DNA of 64,000 nt from Arthrobacter sp. AFG20. GTDB lineage: Bacteria; Actinomycetota; Actinomycetes; Actinomycetales; Micrococcaceae. A model generated the notes under the pieces. That model had not been told where the DNA came from and did not search any database. It saw nothing but the letters and a program-made list of their open reading frames with translations. The position numbers and the translations under genes were made by a program. Below are positions 58,049 through 64,000 of this stretch, piece by piece; within the stretch, counting starts at the first letter, position 1, and each line of letters opens with the position of its first letter. The stretch is from assembly GCF_002892795.1 (NCBI RefSeq), contig NZ_PJMC01000020.1, positions 1-64,000 of the forward strand. The letters run 5' to 3'.

Positions 58049-58690
58049 TCAGATGGTCCGCGGAGCCTTCGCCAGGTTCTCGGCAAGCTCTGCGGCGTTC
58101 TGCCGGACGACATAGGCCGGACGGTCCCGCTCGACGCGCCAGCTGTCGGACAGGGGACCGATGTTGACGGTGTCGAACCCGAACTCGTCGTAGAGCTTTG
58201 TCACCAGCTCACTTGCCTCGGGATAGTCGCTGGCGGTGGCCAGAGCGCGGCGGTTCTCCGTGCCCGGCGGGGTGCCGTCCGAGGTGATCTGCTTGGCCAT
58301 GATGTGGTTGAAGCCTTTGGCCACCTTGGACTCCGGAAGGTGTTCCTGCAGCAGGCCGGACGTGGTGGCTTCCCCGTTGTCCAGCGCCGGAAAGCGGCCG
58401 TCCCGCTCCCAGTAGTAATTGTTGGTATCGATCACGATCTTTCCGGCCAGGGGCTCCGCGGGGATATACCGATAGCTCTTGAGCGGAACGGTGACGACGG
58501 CGAAGGCGGCCACGGCCGCAGCCTCTGCTGCCGTGGCCGCCTTAGCCCGCGGCCCCAGTTCCGCAACGAGCGCGGCCAGGGTTTCCGGTCCCCGCGAATT
58601 GCTGATGACCACGTCATAGCCGAGCTCCACAGCCTTACGGGCAACCTGGCTTCCAATGTGTCCTGCACCGATGATTCCGATTGTTGTCAT
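58049..58690 (-). CDS. NADPH-dependent F420 reductase-family oxidoreductase
   Basis: A 213-residue Rossmann protein (IGIIGAGHIGSQVARKAVELG at the start) of the NADP oxidoreductase, coenzyme F420-dependent family. In F420-free organisms members may instead act as ferric or ketone reductases. Motifs VVTVPLKSYRYIP and KGFNHIMAKQI are typical. It stands alone, convergent with the ASCH remnant. Whether this organism makes F420 cannot be judged here. Confidence 0.82.
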   Translation of the reverse strand: MTTIGIIGAGHIGSQVARKAVELGYDVVISNSRGPETLAALVAELGPRAKAATAAEAAAVAAFAVVTVPLKSYRYIPAEPLAGKIVIDTNNYYWERDGRFPALDNGEATTSGLLQEHLPESKVAKGFNHIMAKQITSDGTPPGTENRRALATASDYPEASELVTKLYDEFGFDTVNIGPLSDSWRVERDRPAYVVRQNAAELAENLAKAPRTI

Positions 58691-59087
58691 GTCCGGCGCA
58701 ACAGCGCGCAGCCTGCAGGTATTTCGCTCATTACGCCGGACGACCTACACCAGACGACGGCGGGGGGCGGAGGCCAGCGAGTGCCCAAGTAGCGGCCGCT
58801 GCGCAAATTCGAGTACCTGCTACGGATGCCGGTCCACGCTGTGGCACATAGGGTTGAATTATTGGGTGGTGGAAAGTGTGCCGGTGCCACCAATTGCCGG
58901 CACACACCGGGCTGGGAAGGCCGCCACGGTTGTTGCCGGACCGGCCGGTTCCCCCGGCTGATTCGGCACGTCAATGATCGCCGGTTCAGTCGGACATAGG
59001 GCTCGGAAAAGCCTCGTCGGACGGCGGGCAATCATGGTTGAGTACCCAGCCGGCCTTAAGTTGCCGCCCCACCTGCGAGGACCCCCC
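58691..59087. other. Gene-free stretch
   Basis: No supported gene in 397 bases. A perfect nine-base inverted repeat GTGTGCCGG-N12-CCGGCACAC (58876-58905) lies just after an AT-rich patch (TTGAATTATTGGG, 58854-58866), perhaps a regulatory site. Nothing else is recognised. Confidence 0.5.
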
Positions 59088-59279
59088 ATGAAGATTCCGA
59101 GGTCTGAACTTCCCGTCATCACGACGGCTGTGAACACGGCACCTGCGAAGGCGGTCCCCGACCAACCTGCCGGTCCGGCCGCAGCGGGCCCGGGCGGCGC
59201 CGGCACGCGGCCGCAGGGCGACGAAAACGCCGCCGTTCCGGCGCGCGCGAATATCGGCAACTGGCCCGACCCCATGTAA
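59088..59279 (+). CDS. Small Pro/Ala-rich hypothetical protein
   Basis: A 63-residue frame with GAGGA seven bases ahead of the ATG, ending just before a terminator hairpin. It is rich in Ala, Pro and Gly, lacks cysteine, and is probably disordered. The charged start (MKIPRSELP) and end (NIGNWPDPM) look coding. No family recognised. Confidence 0.5.
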   Translation: MKIPRSELPVITTAVNTAPAKAVPDQPAGPAAAGPGGAGTRPQGDENAAVPARANIGNWPDPM

Positions 59280-59299
59280 GCGGGCTCTCACTGCAACGG

Positions 59300-59326
59300 A
59301 CGACGGCGGGAGGTCCCGCCGTCGTT
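59300..59326 (+). terminator. Terminator-like hairpin, family A
   Basis: Arms ACGACGGCGGGA and complement with a short loop, followed by TGTTCTGG. It separates the small gene at 59088 from the DUF1992 gene. Confidence 0.65.
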
Positions 59327-59407
59327 GTTCTGGCCGGTGTCTGCCTGGTGCCGCTCAACGCTCCGTTGAAGAGTCCGGCACGCGCCGGAATACTGGAAAC
59401 GGAACAA

Positions 59408-60034
59408 ATGTCCGGCGGCAAGGGCGGTGACAAGGTGACGGGTGCAGCAGGCGGCGACTTCAGGCGGAAGATGGAGCGTGCGGCCGAACTCCGTGCCCTT
59501 CGGTCCTCCGGCGGAACAGCGGAGGACGACGCGGAGCTTTCCGCCGCGGAGTCCGAACTGCGGGAAAAGCGCCGGAAGGTCAGCGACGCGGCCCGGGCCG
59601 AGTATCTGATCCGGGACGCGATGGCTCAGGGAAAGTTCGACAACCTGGAATACGCAGGCAAACCGATTCCAGGACTCGGGGAGGGATATGACCCGGACTG
59701 GTGGGTCAAGGGCCTCATCCAGCGCGAGCACCTTAGCGGCCTGGGACCAAAAGCGATCCTGCTGCGCACCGAGGACGCCGAACTGGACGCCAGACTGGAC
59801 GCCCAATACACGGAAAAGCAGGTGCGCGACATCGTGGAGGATTTCAATGCCAGCGTCATCGACGCCCGCCGCCAGCTGCAGGGCGGGCCGCCGGTAGTCA
59901 CGAAAACCCGGGACGCCGACGCCGAGGTGCAGCGGTGGCGGGAACGGCGCGCTGCGGCGGCCGCGGCGGAGCCGGAACCTGTCACGGAAGCCAAACCCAC
60001 GTGGTGGCGGCGTCTGCGCAACCGCTCCTCCTGA
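59408..60034 (+). CDS. DUF1992 (DnaJ-C28 conserved domain) protein
   Basis: A 208-residue protein with the DUF1992 core (RDAMAQGKFDNLEYAGKPIP and GYDPDWWVKGLIQRE, about 70-115), a region also found in DNAJC28. The N- and C-terminal parts are charged and helical, with an Ala/Glu run and WWRRLR at the end. The start at 59408 (MSGGKGG) has GGAAACGGAAC upstream. Function is not known. Confidence 0.82.
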   Translation: MSGGKGGDKVTGAAGGDFRRKMERAAELRALRSSGGTAEDDAELSAAESELREKRRKVSDAARAEYLIRDAMAQGKFDNLEYAGKPIPGLGEGYDPDWWVKGLIQREHLSGLGPKAILLRTEDAELDARLDAQYTEKQVRDIVEDFNASVIDARRQLQGGPPVVTKTRDADAEVQRWRERRAAAAAAEPEPVTEAKPTWWRRLRNRSS

Positions 60035-60061
60035 AGCCCCACCAGGTGGCACGATAAAGGA

Positions 60062-60916
60062 ATGGTGGCTGTTCTGTTGGGATGGAACCCGGGCGTAGGC
60101 GATACCTGGCCGGGCTATTCGCGGGTCGTGGATGAGCTGGGTGCTTCAGGCGTGTACCGGCGGGCGTGGCCCACCGGAACCGGCACCCAGCCGGGGCCTG
60201 GAGCGGATGCCTGGCTCCTGCTGCATGGAAAGACAGGAAGCGGGCTGCTTGGCCACGGCGTGGTCGCCTCCGCACCTCATCATGCTGGGGATCTTGTCGG
60301 GGCCGCACCCTGGGTTGACGTGGACTTTGACGTGCTGCTGCCGCTCGGAGACCAGATTCCGGTGGACATCCTGGCCGCCCGTGCGCCGCTGACGGACTGG
60401 GCTGCTGCCGCGACGGGCCCGTGCCGGCCGGTTCCGGAGGAGCAGGCACGCGCCATCCGGGAGCTCTGGGCCGAGTGCCGGCCGGCAGATGAGATCGATC
60501 CGGTCCTTCCGGTGCCCGGCACCCTGCCGCAGGACGCCCTGGCCCGGGTGTGCGTGAACCGGTACGAACGCAACCCGCACGCCAGACGCGTCTGCCTGGC
60601 GCACCACGGAACCTCATGTGCCGTTTGTGGGTTTTCCTTCGAAGCCGCGTACGGCCCGGAGGGCGCAGGCTTCATCCATGTCCATCATCTGGTGCCGGCT
60701 GCCCAGTTGGGGCCGGGCTACGAGCTGGATCCTGTTGGTGACCTTGTTCCGCTGTGCCCCAACTGCCACACCATGGCGCACCGGCGCCGGATCCCCTACA
60801 GTGTGGCGGAACTCCGGGCCATGAGGTCCCGCGCGGGGTACATCAGCGGATCAGTCGTGTCCCAGCAGGAGCTGGACGCCCAGGCCGATGCCCGCCGCAT
60901 CCTGGGCAGCACCTGA
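60062..60916 (+). CDS. EVE-like/HNH nuclease, possible modification-dependent restriction enzyme
   Basis: A 284-residue protein. Residues 1-130 look like an EVE/PUA-like reader (LLGWNP start; FDVLLPLGDQIPVDIL). The C-terminal part is an HNH nuclease: CAVC at 186-189, HVHHLVPAAQLG near 206, and CPNCHTMAHRR near 235-245, a zinc-supported active site. This order is found in nucleases that cut DNA with modified cytosines. No methylase or partner gene is adjacent, consistent with a solitary type IV-like enzyme. An uncharacterised housekeeping role remains possible. Confidence 0.75.
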   Translation: MVAVLLGWNPGVGDTWPGYSRVVDELGASGVYRRAWPTGTGTQPGPGADAWLLLHGKTGSGLLGHGVVASAPHHAGDLVGAAPWVDVDFDVLLPLGDQIPVDILAARAPLTDWAAAATGPCRPVPEEQARAIRELWAECRPADEIDPVLPVPGTLPQDALARVCVNRYERNPHARRVCLAHHGTSCAVCGFSFEAAYGPEGAGFIHVHHLVPAAQLGPGYELDPVGDLVPLCPNCHTMAHRRRIPYSVAELRAMRSRAGYISGSVVSQQELDAQADARRILGST

Positions 60917-60954
60917 ACCGCGCCCTGGCTGCGTTCTGCCTGGCTGCGTTCTGC

Positions 60955-61278
60955 CTACGGCGTCCAGAGCCAGTCCCGGTTGAAGTCGGGATGGTCGCTG
61001 TAGGGGACCGCCAGCGCGTTGAGCGACAGAGTGGTCCACTCCAGGGCCTGCGGAATCCACTCGGTCTCTTCGCCGAAGGGATCGCTCACAAGCGTGGCCA
61101 GCGCGGTCTGCCTGGCCGCCTCAACGATGCCGATCAGGCGCCGCTTGGCTTCACACTCCAGCAGCAGGCGGCGTTCGTACCACTTGCCCGATTCCGACGT
61201 CGTGCGGTCGCGGAGCAGCTTGCGCGCTACGGCCTCGTCTTCGGCTATGCGCGCGGACAGGAACTCCACAATGTCCAC
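60955..61278 (-). CDS. DUF6221-like small protein
   Basis: A 107-residue protein starting VDIVEFLSARIAEDEAVAR and ending LNALAVPYSDHPDFNRDWL, a pattern I associate with the actinobacterial DUF6221 family. The GTG at 61278 matches the usual family start; GTG at 61311 gives 118 residues. Helical and soluble. Function unknown. Confidence 0.7.
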   Translation of the reverse strand: MDIVEFLSARIAEDEAVARKLLRDRTTSESGKWYERRLLLECEAKRRLIGIVEAARQTALATLVSDPFGEETEWIPQALEWTTLSLNALAVPYSDHPDFNRDWLWTP

Positions 61279-61317
61279 TGTCTGAGCGTACGCCCGCCGC
61301 AATGCCGGCACACGATG

Positions 61318-62277
61318 CTAGACAGCGGTGCGAAGGTCCGCAGCAGGGCTGAGGTCCAATGCCGTGCTGAGGTCCGCCGGGGACAGCGGCAGGTAGTAGG
61401 CGGAACGGTAGCGGGTGCGGTCCCCGGTCACCACCCAGGCCGACCCTTTCCGGACGCGAAAGCGCTTGGTCAGGACCGTCCGGTCGTGATGGATGAGGTG
61501 GGTCAGAACATTTGCCATGACATCCTCATGCGTGCATAGGACGGTTCCTGTCCCGCGGGCCTGGGCCACGAGGTCCAGCGTTGCCGCCAGCCCGCCGCCG
61601 GTCAGGTGGTCTGAACGCTCCACTTCGAGGGATTCCTGCCGCGCAAGTTCCGCGACAGTTTCGACACAGCGGTCCGAAGGTGCGGCGAGAATGCGTTCGA
61701 TTGCAAACATGGCTCCCAGCGCGGCCAGCGACTTGGCGGCCTGCTCGCCGGCCGGCGCCAGCGGCCGGCTGCCCGCTGCCGGGTCCCACTCGTCCCGTTT
61801 CATCATTTCTGCCCCGCGCACCAGCAGTAGCATTTTTTCCTGACTCGGCGCCGGACGGACGCCCAGCTCAAGCTGGAGCAGGCTGCCCAGGGCAATGATG
61901 GCGGGCCTGTCCCGCGGCTCGGTCACCGTGCGCAAGGCCTCCGGCAGCGAAAGCCACCTGACGGCGTCGACCTCCTCATTGGCGGTGAAGCGGCCTGACT
62001 CCGCCGCGGCAGCCCAGTAACGGATGGTCTTAATCCTGTGCTTGCTGTCCTCGTAGCGGATGCTGGGCAGTTCCGCGCCCAGGCGGCAGTGCAGTCCCGT
62101 TTCCTCGCGGACCTCGCGCTCCGCGCATTCGCGGCCGGTTTCCCCCGGATCCGCCTTGCCTTTGGGGATGGACCAGTCGCCGTGGGCGGGCCGGTGGATC
62201 AGGAGCACTTCAAGGGCGCCCTTTTTTCCGATCCGCCAGGGCAGTGCACCGTACGTGGGTGGTTTCGTCTTGCTCAT
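61318..62277 (-). CDS. NUDIX hydrolase-histidine phosphatase fusion (MutT1-like) with degenerate phosphatase motif
   Basis: A 319-residue two-domain protein. The Nudix box is complete at about 40-62 (GKADPGETGRECAEREVREE then TG). The C-terminal domain resembles a histidine phosphatase, but the catalytic RHG/RHA motif reads RGA at 154-156, so the phosphohistidine residue is missing; SDRCVETV and CTHEDV remain. Mycobacterial MutT1 hydrolyses 8-oxo-dGTP and diadenosine polyphosphates. Here only the Nudix activity looks safe. Its ATG overlaps the stop of the ABC exporter gene (ATGA). Confidence 0.87.
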   Translation of the reverse strand: MSKTKPPTYGALPWRIGKKGALEVLLIHRPAHGDWSIPKGKADPGETGRECAEREVREETGLHCRLGAELPSIRYEDSKHRIKTIRYWAAAAESGRFTANEEVDAVRWLSLPEALRTVTEPRDRPAIIALGSLLQLELGVRPAPSQEKMLLLVRGAEMMKRDEWDPAAGSRPLAPAGEQAAKSLAALGAMFAIERILAAPSDRCVETVAELARQESLEVERSDHLTGGGLAATLDLVAQARGTGTVLCTHEDVMANVLTHLIHHDRTVLTKRFRVRKGSAWVVTGDRTRYRSAYYLPLSPADLSTALDLSPAADLRTAV

Positions 62278-64000
62278 GCGCTTGTCTCCGTCCGAAGGCT
62301 ACCGCTCTCGGCAGGAACCAAGGCGAGGGCCGGGGCGTCTTTGGCATGCTGCAGACTGTCCAGCCGGCTGTACAGACCCCCGGACGCGGCGAGTTCGTCG
62401 TGCCTGCCGCTTTCTACGATCCGCCCGTGGTCCAGCACGTAGATGCAGTCGGCCCGTTTGAGCGTCGAGAGCCGGTGCGCGATGACGATCACCGTGCGCC
62501 CTGCCATCAGCCTCTCCAGGCCACGCATGACGTACTGCTCCGAGATCGCGTCCAGGCCGGACGTCGGTTCGTCGAGGATGACGATGGGGGTGTTCCGGAC
62601 CAGCGCCCGGGCAATGGCGATGCGCTGGCGCTGGCCGCCCGAAAGTGTGACGCCCCGCTCGGCAACGGGGGTGTCGTATCCCAGGGGCAGGTTGCGGACG
62701 AACTCATCCACGTGGGCTGCCTCGGCCGCGGCCAGAACCTGCTCCCTGCTGGCGCCTTCCGAGCCGTAGGCGATGTTGTCGTAGATGGTCCCGCGGAACA
62801 GGATCGATTCCTGCAGCACGATGGATATCTGCCTGCGCACGGTTGCCACCTGCAGGTCCCGCACATCGATGCCGTCAAGCAGAACTTCGCCCTCGTCCGC
62901 ATCGTAGAGCCGCGGAATCAGGCTGACGACGGAGGACTTGCCGGCGCCTGTCGGGCCCGTGATCGCCACGACGCTGCCCGGCTCGGCCCTGAGGTCAATC
63001 CCGTGCAGGACATGCCGGTCCCCCTGGTAGCCGAAGCTCACGGAGCGCAGTTCCACTGAACCGGCCAGCGGCGGGGCCGGCCGTGCGCCGGGTAGGTCCG
63101 AGATGGCCGGTGCGGTGTCCAGGATTTCCTGGATGCGCTCGGCGCTTGCCTGGCCGCGGCTGATGACGGTGGTGAGCTTGGCCAGGGCCTTCATTGGGGA
63201 ATACATGGCCTTCAGGTAGGCGATGAAGACGAGGAGCAGGCCCAGCGTCAGGGTCCCGTCCATCACCCGCTGGGCGCCGATCCAAAGGACCAGCACAGTG
63301 CCCAGGGTCGCGATGACATCCACCAAGGGCGAGAACAGGGACTGCAGCCGGATGACCCTCAGGCCGGCGTCCCGCCGACCGTCGTTCCGGGTGCGGAAGT
63401 CCTCCTCGTGGCGCGCCTCGCTGGTGTAGGTCTGCATCACCCGGACCGAGGAGAACGTCTCCGACATTGTGGCCGCGATGTCGCTGTCCCTTTTGCGGGC
63501 TTCCTTCGACGCGCCCTTGATGCGGCGCCGGTAGAAGAGGACCGTGATGAACAGCAGCGGTGCCACCGCCAGGCCGATCAGTGCAAAGGTCGGGTCGATC
63601 AGCACGCAGATCGTGATGACAAACCCCAGAATGAAGATGTTGGGCAGCAGCACGGACAGGATCGACACAATGAGCGCCCGCACGTAGTCGACGTCCGTGG
63701 TGGTGCGGGTAACCAGGTCGCCCAGCCGCTGCTTGTCGTGGAAAGCCAGCGACAGCCGCTGCAGATGGGTGAAGACTTCGGCCCGGATGGTGGCCATGGC
63801 CCTCTCGCCAACGCCGTTGAGCAGGCGGGTGCCGAGGTAATCCGCTCCCGCGTTGAGCACTGTCATGGCGAGGAGGGCCGAGGCGGCGAGCAGGAGCAGC
63901 TGGAGCTGGCCCAGGCCGGCCAGTCCGAGGAAGGCGGGCATCTCGTGGACCCGGGAGCTGCCTGTCGGCTGCAGCACGTCGTCGACGATGACCTTCATGG
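62274..64000 (-). CDS. ABC exporter, fused membrane and ATPase domains, cut by window end
   Basis: At least 574 residues of a type IV ABC exporter half-transporter. The membrane domain fills about 30-300, and the ATPase has Walker A TGPTGAGKS, signature LSGGQRQR and Walker B VILDEPTSGLD. The first visible residues MKVIVDDVLQP usually follow about 30-40 residues of N-terminus in this family, so the ATG at 63998 is probably internal and the gene continues past 64000. It likely exports lipids, peptides or drugs. Coupled to the MutT1-like gene by ATGA. Confidence 0.87.
   Translation of the reverse strand, partial: MKVIVDDVLQPTGSSRVHEMPAFLGLAGLGQLQLLLLAASALLAMTVLNAGADYLGTRLLNGVGERAMATIRAEVFTHLQRLSLAFHDKQRLGDLVTRTTTDVDYVRALIVSILSVLLPNIFILGFVITICVLIDPTFALIGLAVAPLLFITVLFYRRRIKGASKEARKRDSDIAATMSETFSSVRVMQTYTSEARHEEDFRTRNDGRRDAGLRVIRLQSLFSPLVDVIATLGTVLVLWIGAQRVMDGTLTLGLLLVFIAYLKAMYSPMKALAKLTTVISRGQASAERIQEILDTAPAISDLPGARPAPPLAGSVELRSVSFGYQGDRHVLHGIDLRAEPGSVVAITGPTGAGKSSVVSLIPRLYDADEGEVLLDGIDVRDLQVATVRRQISIVLQESILFRGTIYDNIAYGSEGASREQVLAAAEAAHVDEFVRNLPLGYDTPVAERGVTLSGGQRQRIAIARALVRNTPIVILDEPTSGLDAISEQYVMRGLERLMAGRTVIVIAHRLSTLKRADCIYVLDHGRIVESGRHDELAASGGLYSRLDSLQHAKDAPALALVPAESGSLRTETSA

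Overview
The window is a 64 kb piece of a high-GC actinobacterial chromosome. GC-rich third codon positions, strong GGAGG-type ribosome sites, some TTG/GTG starts and apparently leaderless genes, an FrcBCAK-like sugar importer, MHS symporters, a MutT1-like protein and an Arthrobacter-type idnD all suggest a soil Micrococcaceae, most likely Arthrobacter or Pseudarthrobacter. That assignment is inference: no rRNA or marker gene is present. I saw no tRNA, rRNA, CRISPR array, prophage or transposase gene.

Layout. 1-1450: end of a gluconate/idonate locus (idnO tail, idnD) that runs straight into a decayed gluconokinase fragment. 2195-12531: a polyol/ketose locus. On the minus strand it has a kinase, ABC importer, two dehydrogenases, a second kinase and a LacD/YihT-type aldolase; divergent to it are a LacI regulator and an AGE-family isomerase. 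The intergenic region carries three copies of an ATGTCATCGATGACAT-type operator. 12649-18797: an RpiR-controlled set of 3-hydroxyisobutyrate-type dehydrogenase, aldehyde dehydrogenase, M20 amidohydrolase and DUF3100 membrane protein. 18956-23992: GPP34 protein, a PAS-GGDEF-EAL cyclic-di-GMP enzyme, a DM13 protein and a TIM-barrel isomerase. 24139-40919: a large catabolic island with two flavin dehydrogenases, a Zn-alcohol dehydrogenase, OYE-type flavoenzyme, Gfo/Idh/MocA and AKR enzymes, two MHS symporters and LysR plus tandem IclR regulators, followed by an ArsR-SRPBCC pair. 41635-49205: a 5-oxoprolinase-like pxpA-pxpBC set with a biotin carboxylase, FCD-GntR regulator, MHS symporter and a DUF1445 (D-glutamate-cyclase-like) protein. 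49305-53100: nitrilase, second FCD-GntR, second closely related MHS symporter and DUF2848 protein. 53177-64000: housekeeping and unknown genes (PAP2, AlaA-like aminotransferase, LssY-C, thioredoxin, a frameshifted ASCH gene, DUF1992, an EVE-like/HNH nuclease, a NUDIX-histidine phosphatase protein, and an ABC exporter cut by the window end).

The most striking non-coding structure is a set of recurrent intergenic palindromes. There are four copies of a 63-bp element with fixed ends GAGTTTTTGT...ACAAAAACTC, three copies with GCGAAC...GTTCGC ends, and seven terminator-like hairpins sharing the core GACGACGGCGGG. The best candidates for undescribed biology are the two-kinase/aldolase polyol pathway, the urea-carboxylase-like split enzyme beside PxpA and DUF1445, the flavoenzyme-rich MHS island, and the palindrome families.
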